DNA from: Pseudomonas nicosulfuronedens
GTDB taxonomy: Bacteria; Pseudomonadota; Gammaproteobacteria; Pseudomonadales; Pseudomonadaceae
Assembly: GCF_005877905.1 (NCBI RefSeq)
Contig: NZ_SWDV01000002.1
Coordinates: 186,001 to 250,000, forward strand
Direction of reading: 5' to 3'
Length of the DNA: 64,000 bases
The notes under the pieces were generated by a model. The model did not search any database. It saw only the letters and a program-made list of their open reading frames with translations, and was not told the origin of the DNA. This document shows, piece after piece, positions 45,301 to 55,054 of the stretch. The translations under genes were made by a program, and so were the position numbers. The stretch's first letter is position 1; each line of letters starts with the position of its first letter.

Positions 45301-45743
45301 CTGTCGGTGGTGTTGACCGCCTGGATCGAGTTCTGCCCGTAGCCGTTGCCGGTGTACTTGTTCAGATCCAGCGTACCGGTCTGGATGGTGAGAAAGCCGT
45401 CGTAGTAGGCCTTGTCGAAGCTGGTGGTGTAGCGCTCGCTGTTGAGTCGCCCGCCGCTGAAGGTGACTTTCCACGGCGCGTCGTAGGTGATCGCCGGGTT
45501 GTAGTACATCGGGTTGTACGCCGAGGAGCGGTTGGCGATGGTGTAGGAGCTCATGCCATCGGGTGTATAGGCGCTGGTCATGCTGCCGGAGTCGTCGAGG
45601 GTGACGATCAGGTTCGGCGAGACACCCTCGACCAGGAACAGCGGTGCCTGGCTTGGAGCGGCCGCTGCCGCGGTGCCGCTGGCAAGCAGGGTGGCGCCCA
45701 GCAGAGCGGTGCGCAGGAGGGCTTCAGCGCTGCACACGGGCAT
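42315..45743 (-). CDS. pilY1: PilY1 pilus-tip adhesin/assembly factor
   Basis: About 1142 aa. A signal peptide is followed by an N-terminal von Willebrand A-like domain with the MIDAS-type motif VTLDDSGSM, then a C-terminal beta-propeller (about residues 640-1060; GANDGMLHAFDETGRERWAFIP) typical of PilY1/PilC. It caps the pilus and promotes adhesion, mechanosensing and retraction control. The ATG at 45743 is only 1 nt after AGGAG; the GTG at 45737 has better 7-nt spacing and may be the real start. It overlaps pilX by about 20 nt. Confidence 0.93.
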   Translation of the reverse strand: MPVCSAEALLRTALLGATLLASGTAAAAAPSQAPLFLVEGVSPNLIVTLDDSGSMTSAYTPDGMSSYTIANRSSAYNPMYYNPAITYDAPWKVTFSGGRLNSERYTTSFDKAYYDGFLTIQTGTLDLNKYTGNGYGQNSIQAVNTTDSYKQYAHYYQFDAACPHSRNTATGTLSAVQNCASDYSYTNANACTKSCFAPQWVTTDAEKQNYANWFSFYRTRQLATRTAANLALFDLPDHIRVTWQGLNNCYSTNFNLSSTACGNQTLSAFASQHKADFFTFTSRLVASGGTPLGTAQNRVNNFLSNTTAYNPYARAPGSTRDVKTEYACRPTYHLLMTDGFGDGSGGSNADGTTRTLPDGKAFAATAPYYDKWSNTLADNIFLGWATDARTDLENKVPPRYRDGNDYWNPKNDPATWQHVTTYTVGLGLGPTLKYLQWGGDTYSGSYAQLLDGSKSWPNPSGSTSLDGMTVTANEGKVAALWHGALNSRGEFFSADSTSELVQAFQSIVSSISTSQLAVAAAGASSTSLSTDTYLYRASYQPTDWSGDILQYRLDAEGNAQANTALSFRNQLDQRSPASRSLYINARPDRPSGHLQAFTWSNLATSQQDLLDKAPGTQTRDNLGERRVAWLRGDRSDEDSTFRARNHLLGDIIYSSPVVVGPPSSVTYYLEKAARSTGYEAFRQDHADRERRIYVGANDGMLHAFDETGRERWAFIPAAVVDKLNYLSAMNYAGRSEEENTNNLHRFFVDGSAVTQDVYFDGAWRSVLVMAPGRGGRGLFALDITDPDTPQLLWEHTASASSRDGKDIDFGYLLERPVITFFEGEPYVLTGNGYDAGKGYSLSIRLADGRIDAASHATSGDGEVGSTVAWTQAASPGELAQRYYGNLQGNLYRQGGLDATASLLASVASARGQALSAAPEVTQHPRGGQLVMAGTGKYFEGSDKEGPATRQSLYGFWDQTDYLAHVDGAGDPATLSKLDNLQKQTLTEETVTHSGGSTLVRQLSSESVSWDSSGKRGVGIRGWYFDLAETEMILDQPFMLGDVLFVTVSKPNADPCSAGITYWLLAVNPKTGGALNFNVFDLAGDGSFSERASGLQIDGPVTRIGDNLYTPDGNRLPVQLFDPVNQGRFNWQIMNFNLPTGYP

Positions 45744-46269
45744 ACTCCTGCAGGCGTACCTGGGCCTGGTCGGTGATGCCGGTGGCGAGGGTGTTCACCT
45801 GCAGCAGCAGGGTGCCGCTGCCGGCCAGGCAATCGGCCATGGCGCTGGAGGAGCGGCTCTCGCATTGTGCCGCGACGTACCAGCGCGGCGCGCGGCTCAG
45901 TTCGTCCATCTCGCCGGGGGTCGCCAGGTCGTTGCCGCGATAGGTGCGCGCCTGCTTGATGAGGGCGCTGCTGGTCGGGTCGGATGGATTCAGCCACAGT
46001 CGGTCGCAGAGCAGTACCTGCTGCTGGTCCTGCGGTGTATCGATGCAATCGTCGCGGGTACCCACCGCCATGTAAGGGCTGTGACGGCTGCGGTACAGCG
46101 CTTCGTTGACGGCCGAGGTGGCGCCGCCCAATGCCGCCTGGTAGTCGCGCGCATCGGCAAGGCTGTTGTCCAGCAGCAGGCCGCTGCGCAGATTGCCCAG
46201 GGTCAGGATGCTCAGGCCGAGCAGCAGGAGCAGGGCGATCAGCAAGGTCTGGCCGCGTTGCCGGTTCAT
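45724..46269 (-). CDS. pilX: Minor pilin PilX
   Basis: A 181-aa prepilin-like protein starting MNRQRGQTLLIALLLLLGLSI, an atypical leader (GQTLL) shared by PilX homologues. The typical conserved glutamate at position +5 is replaced, as expected for PilX. It starts within the end of pilW (4-nt overlap). Confidence 0.9.
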   Translation of the reverse strand: MNRQRGQTLLIALLLLLGLSILTLGNLRSGLLLDNSLADARDYQAALGGATSAVNEALYRSRHSPYMAVGTRDDCIDTPQDQQQVLLCDRLWLNPSDPTSSALIKQARTYRGNDLATPGEMDELSRAPRWYVAAQCESRSSSAMADCLAGSGTLLLQVNTLATGITDQAQVRLQEYARVQR

Positions 46270-47009
46270 GGCTGGTTCCTCAGGTAGAGCGACTGGGCGA
46301 AAGCGCTGCACAACCCGCGCGTGCCGGTGTTTTTCTGCTGGTCGCCGAGAGGGTCCTGGTAGGTGCAGTTCTCCGGCAGCAGAAGGCGGGTAGAGGTCAG
46401 GACCAGGCCGACGCGAACCTGGTTGACCGAGGCGGATTCGAAACGCAGGTCATGGATGCCCGTGGCGAGCACGACCTCGCCGGCGGAGGCCGTGTTGTTC
46501 GTCTTGCAGTGCAGTTCGCTGCCCGAGACGTACAGGTGGCTCACCAGCACCTGTGGCGTGCTGCTGTCGGCGTCGCTGTAAAGGGCGCCGCCGCTGCAGT
46601 CCTGGTGAAACTGCGCGTCGCTCCGTTGTGAGCGTTGGTAGCGCACGCAAAGCCCCTTGCCGTCGGCGTCGACGGCGCTGACCTTGCCATCGGCGAAGCT
46701 GCAGCCAGTGCGACTGTCGGTCAGCGAAGGAAAGGGGCCTTCGCGATCGAGGACGAAGTCGAAAAGCGCCGCATCCTGCGCCGTGGCGTGGCGTTGCCAG
46801 GCGACATAGCCGGCCTGTCCGGCCTGGCTCTGCAGCAGGTCGAGGATGAAGCGCGCCCGGCTCTGGTTCTGTTGCTGGGCATTGTTGAAGGCGGCGTGGT
46901 CGCTGCCGGACAGGTAGATCTGCAGCACGGTGAACAGCACGAGGGTGCCGAGGGCCAGCGCCACCATGAGTTCGATCAGTGAAAGGCCTTTCTGCGCGCT
47001 GGCGTTCAT
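46266..47009 (-). CDS. pilW: Minor pilin PilW
   Basis: A 247-aa prepilin with leader MNASAQKG^LSLIELMVALALGTLVLF. The start at 47009 overlaps the pilV stop as ATGA and gives the short leader; an upstream in-frame start would lengthen it to 27 residues. Length and order match PilW. Confidence 0.92.
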   Translation of the reverse strand: MNASAQKGLSLIELMVALALGTLVLFTVLQIYLSGSDHAAFNNAQQQNQSRARFILDLLQSQAGQAGYVAWQRHATAQDAALFDFVLDREGPFPSLTDSRTGCSFADGKVSAVDADGKGLCVRYQRSQRSDAQFHQDCSGGALYSDADSSTPQVLVSHLYVSGSELHCKTNNTASAGEVVLATGIHDLRFESASVNQVRVGLVLTSTRLLLPENCTYQDPLGDQQKNTGTRGLCSAFAQSLYLRNQP

Positions 47010-47599
47010 GGCTGGAAACTCAGGCGATAGCGCTCGACGCCACCGTCGGCGTCCGCAGTCAGGCAAGCGGCGCTGGCGTCGTCAGCAGTGGTCGGGCTGC
47101 CGCTGCGACAGTTGCGGCTGTGCCAGGCGAGTTGGATCAGCAGCAGGGGTTGCTCGGAGCCACTGGCGCAGGATTTGCCGTCACGGGTGGCGCAAATGAA
47201 GGTGGAATCCTTGAGCAGTGTCGCGTCCGTAGCGAGTTGGCGCTGCACCTGCGTTGTCCAGCAGGCCAGTTCGCGACGAATTCGATCGCTCACCCCGAGC
47301 CCGCTGGTGACGCAGGACTCGCCGCTGCCCAGGCTGGGGAAGGCACTGCCCTCGGCCACCAGGAACGCCGCGTCGCCCTTGAGCTTGCCGTTGCGCACCA
47401 GTCCCTCGCGATTGGCCTGCATGCTACGGGCGAGATCGGCGGCCAGGAGGATGGCGTTCTGCCGCTGCTGGCTGTCGTGGGCATAGGTGATGCTGCGCGC
47501 TTGCAGCGCCACCATGCCCAGCAGCGCCACGCTGGTGAGCATCACCGCCACCATCACTTCGATCAGGTAGAACCCTCGCTCGTCGTGCCTTGGCCTCAT
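47006..47599 (-). CDS. pilV: Minor pilin PilV
   Basis: A 197-aa prepilin with cleavage site DERG^FYLIEVMVAVMLTSVAL. The ATG at 47599 overlaps the fimU stop as ATGA, like the other junctions of this operon; ATG 47605 and GTG 47611 are also in frame. Cysteine-rich C-terminal half. Confidence 0.9.
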   Translation of the reverse strand: MRPRHDERGFYLIEVMVAVMLTSVALLGMVALQARSITYAHDSQQRQNAILLAADLARSMQANREGLVRNGKLKGDAAFLVAEGSAFPSLGSGESCVTSGLGVSDRIRRELACWTTQVQRQLATDATLLKDSTFICATRDGKSCASGSEQPLLLIQLAWHSRNCRSGSPTTADDASAACLTADADGGVERYRLSFQP

Positions 47600-48108
47600 T
47601 CGCATGCCCACACCGCCCCGCTGCGTTGCAGGCAGACCTTGCTGCCGTAGCTGCCGGAATCGAGGGTGAAGACCAGTGGGTAGTCGGGGCCGGATTCGGC
47701 GATGCCGTTGCTATCGAAGACCACCTGTGCAGCGCTGCTGCTGGTCTTGACCTGAACCTGGGCGGAGTCATCCAGGCGGCTTCGGCGCAGTTCGACGGCC
47801 TGGCTGTCCGGCCCGTCTCCTCCCTGTTGTCGGGACACCACCAGTGTTGAGGTCCAATCGCCGGCTGTTTGCGGGGTGACGCTGATTTCCTGATGGCTGA
47901 TCTGCGCCTGCGCGCGGGCGTACTGCAGCAGTGCGATCAGTTGCTTGCCGCTGCTCTGGGCGCGGTTGCGGTTGATCAGCAGGTCGAAGGAGGGCACTGC
48001 GATGCCCAGCAGGATTGCCAGGATCGCGATGGTCACCAGGGTCTCGACCAGGGTGATGCCGCGTTGGTTGGCCAGCAGGGTGGAGGTAGAGGTACTGGGT
48101 GAATCCAT
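47596..48108 (-). CDS. fimU: Minor pilin FimU (FimT/GspH family)
   Basis: A 170-aa prepilin with leader ending NQRG^ITLVETLVTIAILAILLGIAVPSF and the GspH/FimT fold. First gene of the operon fimU-pilV-pilW-pilX-pilY1-pilE. An AlgR-type box lies 83-91 nt upstream and the 5' untranslated region can form a hairpin (48135-48168). Confidence 0.9.
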   Translation of the reverse strand: MDSPSTSTSTLLANQRGITLVETLVTIAILAILLGIAVPSFDLLINRNRAQSSGKQLIALLQYARAQAQISHQEISVTPQTAGDWTSTLVVSRQQGGDGPDSQAVELRRSRLDDSAQVQVKTSSSAAQVVFDSNGIAESGPDYPLVFTLDSGSYGSKVCLQRSGAVWACE

Positions 48109-48134
48109 GATCTCACCATCGACTGGAGCGCGCG

Positions 48135-48168
48135 GGACCGCGCAGCCGTTCGTGTCAGTGCGCGGTCC
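48135..48168 (-). repeat. Hairpin in the fimU leader
   Basis: Nine-bp arms GGACCGCGC and GCGCGGTCC around a 16-nt loop that contains, on the + strand, CCGTTCGTG, one base from the AlgR box. Located 27-60 nt before the fimU ATG. Confidence 0.45.
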
Positions 48169-48190
48169 TTGATGGCGAGTTTTTTAGCGC

Positions 48191-48199
48191 GACGAACGG
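48191..48199 (-). promoter_or_regulatory. AlgR-type binding box upstream of fimU
   Basis: CCGTTCGTC on the - strand, an exact match to the published AlgR core. In P. aeruginosa AlgR activates the fimU-pilVWXY1Y2E operon from such a site, so its conservation here, in a different genomic location, is meaningful. Confidence 0.68.
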
Positions 48200-48208
48200 G
48201 AGGGGCGA

Positions 48209-48226
48209 TTTAAGACGATTCTTAAA
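48209..48226. repeat. TTTAAGA inverted repeat between eutC and fimU
   Basis: TTTAAGA and TCTTAAA around CGAT, an AT-rich palindrome about 100 nt before the fimU start and 55 nt past the eutC stop. It could be an operator or an upstream promoter element; no T-tract terminator shape. Confidence 0.4.
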
Positions 48227-48280
48227 GACGGCGATCTTCTGCGCGGCATGTGGTCGCGTTCACAGCCGCGCCAAGCCTGC

Positions 48281-49087
48281 TCAGCCACCGAGCAGGAAGT
48301 TGCCCCGTGAAGAGGGTCCGTCTCCCTCCAGTGCAGGCAGTTGCGCTTCGTCCTTCAGGTTTACTCCCGACAGCTGCCGGCGACAGGCTTCGCGCATCAG
48401 GTAGAGCAGGCGGTGCGCCGCGAGGCCGTAGCTCAGGCCTTCGAGCCGAACATTGGAGATGCAGTTGCGGTAGGCGTCGTTCAGGCCGACCTTCGGCGCC
48501 CAGGTGAAGTACAACCCGAGGCTGTCCGGCGAGGACAGGCCGGGGCGCTCGCCGATCAGGATCACCACCATCTTTGCGCGCAGCAGCTCGGCGACTTCGT
48601 CGGCTACGGCGACACGTCCCTGTTGCACCAGCGCAACCGGCGACAGACTCCAGCCTTCGTTGCGCACCTGTTCTTCCAGGCGTTCGAGGAAGGGCAGGCT
48701 GTGGCGCTGCACTGCAAGCGATGAGAGACCGTCGGCGATCACCACCGCCAGGTCGTAGCCCTGGGGATGGCGGTCGGCGTGGCGGCGCAGGATTTCCGCC
48801 GATTCCTCGTTCAGTCGCCGGCCCAGGTCGGGGCGTTGCAGGTAGGTGTCACGGTCGGCGGCGGCACTGTGCAGCAACAGAGCATCGCGACCGCGCTCGG
48901 CCAATTGCGCGCCAAGGCCGTCACGGTCGAAGGGCAGGTGCACGGCGTCGCGCGCCTGGGCGTGGGCGAACTGGAAGTCCAGCTGCGCCCCGGTCGGCAG
49001 GCTGGTGCCGGCGCGGCCCAGGGCGATGCGCGCGGAGGTCAGGCGGCGCAGTTCCTGCCAGGGGTTGGGGATGAAGCTGTCGCTCAT
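48281..49087 (-). CDS. eutC: Ethanolamine ammonia-lyase small subunit
   Basis: A 268-aa subunit of the adenosylcobalamin-dependent lyase that turns ethanolamine into acetaldehyde and ammonia. Hallmarks are [53 protein letters not shown] and [20 protein letters not shown]. The start at 49087 ([10 protein letters not shown]) is used; the longer open frame upstream runs into eutB. It lacks the long N-terminal BMC-targeting extension of enteric EutC. It follows eutB by 25 nt. Confidence 0.95.
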   Translation of the reverse strand: MSDSFIPNPWQELRRLTSARIALGRAGTSLPTGAQLDFQFAHAQARDAVHLPFDRDGLGAQLAERGRDALLLHSAAADRDTYLQRPDLGRRLNEESAEILRRHADRHPQGYDLAVVIADGLSSLAVQRHSLPFLERLEEQVRNEGWSLSPVALVQQGRVAVADEVAELLRAKMVVILIGERPGLSSPDSLGLYFTWAPKVGLNDAYRNCISNVRLEGLSYGLAAHRLLYLMREACRRQLSGVNLKDEAQLPALEGDGPSSRGNFLLGG

Positions 49088-49112
49088 CGAACACTCCTCA
49101 TGCATGCGGCCC

Positions 49113-50507
49113 TCAGGACAATTGCGCCAGCGCCTGGCGGAAGGCGCCGGGAAGCTGGCTGGCCATGTGCACACGGCCGTCCTGCTGGCGGAGGATTTCC
49201 ATGCGTTCCAGCCACGCCTCGAATTCCGGCGCCGGCCTGAGCCCCAGCGTCTGGCGCGCATAAAGTGCGTCGTGGAAGGAGGTGGTCTGGTAGTTGAGCA
49301 TCACGTCGTCGGAGCCGGGGATGCCCATGATGAAGTTGATGCCGGCCACGCCCAGCAGGGTCAGGAGCATGTCCATGTCGTCCTGGTCGGCCTCGGCGTG
49401 GTTGGTGTAGCAGATGTCGCAGCCCATGGGCACGCCGAGCAGCTTGGCGCAGAAGTGGTCTTCCAGCCCGGCGCGGATGATCTGCTTGCCGTTGTACAGG
49501 TATTCCGGGCCGATGAAGCCGACCACGGTGTTCACCAGGAACGGCTTGAAGTGCCGTGCCACCGCGTAGGCGCGGGTCTCGCAGGTCTGCTGGTCGACGC
49601 CGTGGTGGGCGTTGGCCGACAGCGCGCTGCCCTGGCCGGTTTCGAAGTACATCAGGTTGTCGCCCAGGGTGCCGCGCTTCTGCGACAGACCGGCGTCGTA
49701 GCCCTCCTGGAGGATCGACAGACTCACGCCGAAGCTGGCGTTGGCCGCTTGGGTGCCGGCGATGGACTGGAACACCAGGTCCAGCGGCGCGCCGCGGTTG
49801 ATCGCCTCGATGGAGCTGGTGACGTGGGTGAGCACGCACGACTGGGTGGGAATCTCGTAGCGCTGGATGATCGCGTCGAGCATTTCCAACAGGGTGCAGA
49901 TCGACTGCAGGCTGTCGGTAGCCGGGTTGATGCCGAGCATGGCGTCGCCGTTGCCATAGAGCAGGCCGTCGAGCACGCTGGCGGCGATCCCGGCCGGGTC
50001 GTCCGTGGGGTGGTTGGGTTGCAGTCGGGTGGACATGCGTCCGCGCAGTCCCAGGGTGTTGCGGAAGCGGGTGACCACGCGAATCTTCTGCGCCACCAGC
50101 ACCAGGTCCTGCACGCGCATGATCTTCGATACCGCGGCTGCCATTTCCGGCGTCAGCCCCGGCGCCAGGGCGCGCAGGCTGGTCTCGTCGGCTGCATCGC
50201 CGAGCAGCCAGTCGCGCAGGCCGCCCACCGTGAGGTGGCTGACCGGCGCAAAGGCTTCGCGATCATGGGTGTCGATGATCAGCCGGGTGACTTCGTCGCT
50301 TTCGTAGGGGATCAGCGCCTCGTCGAGAAAACGCTTGAGCGGGATGTCCGCCAGCGCCATCTGCGCCGCAACGCGCTCGGCATCGCTGCCAGCGGCGACC
50401 CCGGCGAGGCGGTCGCCGGAGCGCGCCGGGCTGGCCTTGGCCATCACCTCGCGCAGGCTGTCGAAGCGCCAGGTCTGGCCACCGACGCTGTGGACGAATC
50501 CGGACAT
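49113..50507 (-). CDS. eutB: Ethanolamine ammonia-lyase large subunit
   Basis: A 464-aa TIM-barrel subunit carrying the active site. Motifs include [74 protein letters not shown] and [11 protein letters not shown]. The start at 50507 ([10 protein letters not shown]) is used; the frame stays open through the permease gene upstream, but that part is a shadow. It follows the permease gene by 11 nt. Confidence 0.96.
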   Translation of the reverse strand: MSGFVHSVGGQTWRFDSLREVMAKASPARSGDRLAGVAAGSDAERVAAQMALADIPLKRFLDEALIPYESDEVTRLIIDTHDREAFAPVSHLTVGGLRDWLLGDAADETSLRALAPGLTPEMAAAVSKIMRVQDLVLVAQKIRVVTRFRNTLGLRGRMSTRLQPNHPTDDPAGIAASVLDGLLYGNGDAMLGINPATDSLQSICTLLEMLDAIIQRYEIPTQSCVLTHVTSSIEAINRGAPLDLVFQSIAGTQAANASFGVSLSILQEGYDAGLSQKRGTLGDNLMYFETGQGSALSANAHHGVDQQTCETRAYAVARHFKPFLVNTVVGFIGPEYLYNGKQIIRAGLEDHFCAKLLGVPMGCDICYTNHAEADQDDMDMLLTLLGVAGINFIMGIPGSDDVMLNYQTTSFHDALYARQTLGLRPAPEFEAWLERMEILRQQDGRVHMASQLPGAFRQALAQLS

Positions 50508-50518
50508 GGCGCGACTCC

Positions 50519-51883
50519 TCAGCCCTGGCTGGCGAACGATGCGTCGGTGCCGCGATTGAGGCTGATGACGATACTGCAGCAGGAACAGCCGCCGATCATC
50601 AGCACCAGGAACACCGAGGCAATAACGCTGTTGAACCAGAGCATCGCGGCCAGGCAGACCAGCGCCAGGCCCAGCGCGATGGCCGGCACCACCGGATAGC
50701 CCGGCGCGCGGAAGCTGCGCTCCAGGTCCGGCTCGCTGCGGCGCAGCTTGAACAGGCTGAGCATGCTCATGATGTACATGACGATGGCGCCGAACACGCT
50801 CATGGTGATCATCGCTGCGGTCAGGGTCATGCCCTGCAGGCTGATCAGGCCGTCGCTGAAGATCGCCGCGATCCCCACGGCGCCACCGGCAAGGATGGCG
50901 CGGTGCGGCGTCTGGAAGCGCGAGAGTTTCGCCAGGCTGCGCGGCAGGAAGCCGGCGCGGGCCAGCGCGAAGAACTGCCGCGAGTAGCCCAGGATGATGC
51001 CGTGGAAGCTCGCCACCAGGCCGAACAGGCCGATCCACACCAGCATGTGCATCCAGGTGGAGTTGTTGCCCACCACGGCCTTCATCGCCTGCGGCAGCGG
51101 GTCGTTGATGTTCGACAGGGCGCGCCAGTCGCCCACGCCGCCGGCGAAGATCATCACGCCGATGGCCAGGGTCACCAGGGTCAGGATGCCGGCGATGTAC
51201 GCGCGCGGAATGGTGCGCTTCGGGTCCTTGGCCTCCTCGGCAGCCATGGCTGCGCCCTCGATGGCGAGGAAGAACCAGATGGCGAACGGAATGGCGGCGA
51301 AGATGCCGGCCATGGCCGGGGCGCCGAACACGTCGGAGCCGGCCCAGCCGTTGAGCACGAAGTTGCTGAAGCTGAAGCCCGGTGCGACCACGCCCATGAA
51401 CACAAGCAACTCGGCCACCGCCAGCACGGTCACCACCAGCTCGAAGGTGGCGGCGATGCTCACGCCGAGGATGTTCAGCGTCATGAAGATCACATAGGCG
51501 CCGGTGGCCGCCCACTTCGGATCGAGGCCGGGAAACTGCACATTGAGGTAGGCGCCGATGGCCATGGCGATGGCCGGCGGGGCGAAGACGAATTCGATCA
51601 GCGTGGCGATGCCGGCGATCATCCCGCCGGTCTTGCCGAAGGCCCGCAGGCTGTAGGCGAATGGCCCGCCGGCGTGGGGGATGGCGGTGGTCAGCTCGGT
51701 GTAGCTGAAGATGAAGCAGGTATACATCACCGCGACGATCAGCGTGGTGACGAGGAAGCCCAGGGTGCCGGCCGCAGCCCAGCCGTAGCTCCAGCCGAAG
51801 TACTCGCCGGAGATCACCAGGCCTACGGCGAGCCCCCAGAGGTGCAGGGTGCCAAGCGTGGGTTTGAGTTGTGATGCGCTCAT
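50519..51883 (-). CDS. eat: Ethanolamine permease (APC family)
   Basis: A 454-aa amino acid/polyamine/organocation permease with about 12 helices. It begins MSASQLKPTLGTLHLWGLAVGLVISGEYFGWSYGW, typical of Eat, and carries the GGPFAYSLRAFGKTGG and FFLAIEGAAMAAEEAKDPKRTIPRAY motifs. GAGAGGAAT precedes the ATG at 51883. It imports ethanolamine for EutBC in an operon eat-eutB-eutC. Confidence 0.93.
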   Translation of the reverse strand: MSASQLKPTLGTLHLWGLAVGLVISGEYFGWSYGWAAAGTLGFLVTTLIVAVMYTCFIFSYTELTTAIPHAGGPFAYSLRAFGKTGGMIAGIATLIEFVFAPPAIAMAIGAYLNVQFPGLDPKWAATGAYVIFMTLNILGVSIAATFELVVTVLAVAELLVFMGVVAPGFSFSNFVLNGWAGSDVFGAPAMAGIFAAIPFAIWFFLAIEGAAMAAEEAKDPKRTIPRAYIAGILTLVTLAIGVMIFAGGVGDWRALSNINDPLPQAMKAVVGNNSTWMHMLVWIGLFGLVASFHGIILGYSRQFFALARAGFLPRSLAKLSRFQTPHRAILAGGAVGIAAIFSDGLISLQGMTLTAAMITMSVFGAIVMYIMSMLSLFKLRRSEPDLERSFRAPGYPVVPAIALGLALVCLAAMLWFNSVIASVFLVLMIGGCSCCSIVISLNRGTDASFASQG

Positions 51884-52243
51884 TGTTGTTATTCCTCTCT
51901 CCGCAAGGGATAGGCCGCAAGTGGGGCGGGTCGCAAGGGCGTGGACGGATACCTGAGAGCCGATGGTAGTGGCGCACTGACGCGCAAGACTTGACCGCTG
52001 GAACCGGCTTTCGCCGTGCAGGGTCAACTGGTTGTTACCCATTGCCCCACCGTGCGCGCGGTGCTCGCTTCTGGTGCCGGAAATCGCCGGCCTGCCCCGT
52101 GCTGTGGCAGCTGCAGGCCAGGCGCGGCGCCCTGTTCGGCGGGTCGCTGAAGGGCAGTCGAGGCACGGGATTTGCTTTGTTTATTGGCCCCTGCTTTGGG
52201 GACGACGTGTTTTGCGTGCCTGATAACAAGATCGGTATCCGAC
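51884..52243. other. 360-nt divergent promoter region between eat and the AraC gene
   Basis: No gene seen. It holds a near-consensus sigma-54 element for the rightward AraC gene (52161-52176). On the leftward strand a GG-N10-GC element (51903-51917) is too close to the eat start to be convincing. Confidence 0.55.
52161..52176 (+). promoter_or_regulatory. Sigma-54 promoter (-24/-12) for the AraC gene
   Basis: AGGCACGGGATTTGCT against consensus TGGCACG-N4-TTGCT: only the first base differs and the GG-N10-GC spacing is exact. Predicted start near 52187 leaves a leader of about 57 nt before ATG 52244. The sigma-54 activator gene eatR lies 3 kb to the right. Confidence 0.7.
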
Positions 52244-53296
52244 ATGAGCCAGCCTCTGTTCTCCCCCTCCGGCCTGAGCCTGCCCCTGGCCAGCAACATC
52301 GGCGTGCTGTCCGCTGCCGCCAGTGGCCTGGGCCGCTTCATCGGCGACCAGGGCGGTGACATCGACCGCGTCTTCGGACGCGCCGGTATCGACCCGGAGC
52401 GCCTGCTGCATCCGACCCTGAGTCTGGCGCTGACCAACTACTGCCAGGTGCTGGAAGAGGCCGCGCGGCAGTCGGGTTGCGACAACTTCGGGCTGCGCTA
52501 CGGCGAGCAGTTCCGCCCTCGCGAGCTGGGTCTGCTGGGCTACGTCGGGCTCTGTTCGGAGACGCTGGAAGAGGCGCTGAAGAACTTCGCCGCCGCCTTC
52601 CCCTATCACCAGCACGACACCCTGATCCGCCTGGTGGATTGCGGCGAGTGTTATCGCTTCGACTACCAGGTCCGCCACGGCGCCATCCTCGACCGCCGCC
52701 AGGACGCCGAGCTGACCCTGGGGATGGCACTGAACCTGATGCGCCATGCCCTTGGCCCTGAATGGGCGCCGCGCGCGGTGAGCTTCGAGCACGCGCGGCC
52801 GGAGGGCTGGCAGGAGCACGGGCGAGTGTTCGACGCGCCGGTGCTGTTCCAGCGCGGCTGCAATTCGATGCTGATTCCCAAGCGCGACCTGTATGGCCGG
52901 CAGATGCCCGAGCGTGACGCCAACCTGTTGTTCCTGGTGCAGGATGTGATCCGTCGGCTGGGCGAGCAGGGCGGCGCGCCCAATCTGGTGGAGGACGCCG
53001 GCACGCAGATTCGCCTGGCGCTGGCGGATGGCGAGCCGTCGCTGGAGATCATCGCCGAGCAGCTGGAACTCACCACCGCCGGCTTGCAGCGCCGCCTGCG
53101 CGAGGCCGGGTTGAGCTTCAGTCAACTGGTGGAAAACACCCGCCGTGAGCTGGCGCTGCACTACCTGCGGCAGCCGCAGCGGCCGATCTCCGAGCTGGCG
53201 CCGCTGTTGGGGTATTCCGAGACCAGCGCCTTTTCCCGTGCCTTCCGACGCTGGTTCGGTGTGAGCCCGCGGCAGTGGCGCAGCGACGCAAGCTGA
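52244..53296 (+). CDS. AraC family regulator with Arabinose_bd-like sensor domain
   Basis: A 350-aa protein of the OruR/ArgR-like AraC subclass. The N-terminal sensor domain (about 15-200; GLRYGEQFRPRELGLLGYVGL) is followed by an AraC helix-turn-helix (about 250-348; LEIIAEQLELTTAGLQRRLRE, LLGYSETSAFSRAFRRWFGVSPRQW). It diverges from eat and converges with the aldehyde dehydrogenase gene. Placement suggests ethanolamine-related control, but this regulator class serves many pathways. The start at 52244 fits the subclass N terminus. A sigma-54 element lies upstream. Confidence 0.85.
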   Translation: MSQPLFSPSGLSLPLASNIGVLSAAASGLGRFIGDQGGDIDRVFGRAGIDPERLLHPTLSLALTNYCQVLEEAARQSGCDNFGLRYGEQFRPRELGLLGYVGLCSETLEEALKNFAAAFPYHQHDTLIRLVDCGECYRFDYQVRHGAILDRRQDAELTLGMALNLMRHALGPEWAPRAVSFEHARPEGWQEHGRVFDAPVLFQRGCNSMLIPKRDLYGRQMPERDANLLFLVQDVIRRLGEQGGAPNLVEDAGTQIRLALADGEPSLEIIAEQLELTTAGLQRRLREAGLSFSQLVENTRRELALHYLRQPQRPISELAPLLGYSETSAFSRAFRRWFGVSPRQWRSDAS

Positions 53297-53330
53297 TCCT
53301 TCCCTTGTAGGACCGACTCGTGCCGCCGAC

Positions 53331-53414
53331 GTAGGATGGGTGGAGCTTGCGATACCCATCGACCGGGCCCGCGCGATAAACGATGGGTATCGCTTCGCTC
53401 CACGCCATCCTACG
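53331..53414. repeat. Large GTAGGATGGGTGGAGC palindromic repeat, copy 1
   Basis: An 84-nt imperfect hairpin with arms GTAGGATGGGTGGAGC...GCGATACCCATCG and its complement. A second copy is at 57291-57375. It lies between the AraC gene and the aldehyde dehydrogenase terminator. The size and the two-copy arrangement resemble REPIN-type elements. Confidence 0.7.
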
Positions 53415-53447
53415 TAACCTCCGCCGCTTGCCATTTATTCCGGGCAT

Positions 53448-53473
53448 AAAAAAGCGCGGCCCGCAGGCCGCGC
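53448..53473 (-). terminator. Rho-independent terminator of the aldehyde dehydrogenase gene
   Basis: Arms GCGCGGCC and GGCCGCGC around CGCA, followed on the - strand by six T; 61 nt past the stop codon. Confidence 0.88.
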
Positions 53474-53533
53474 AAAGATCGATTCGGGGGAGACCGCCCG
53501 GCGAACCGGGCGGAGGCAATCAGCAGCCAGCCA

Positions 53534-55054
<1,521 letters not shown>

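Noticed and set aside
51903-51917. GG-N10-GC sigma-54-like element upstream of eat
   Set aside because: Spacing is correct, but the predicted start would be about 8 nt from the ATG and would exclude the ribosome site, so it cannot be the working eat promoter.
50508-51977. Long in-frame extension upstream of eutB
   Set aside because: The extension is an arginine/histidine-rich frame lying over the eat gene; eutB starts at 50507 with the family N terminus.
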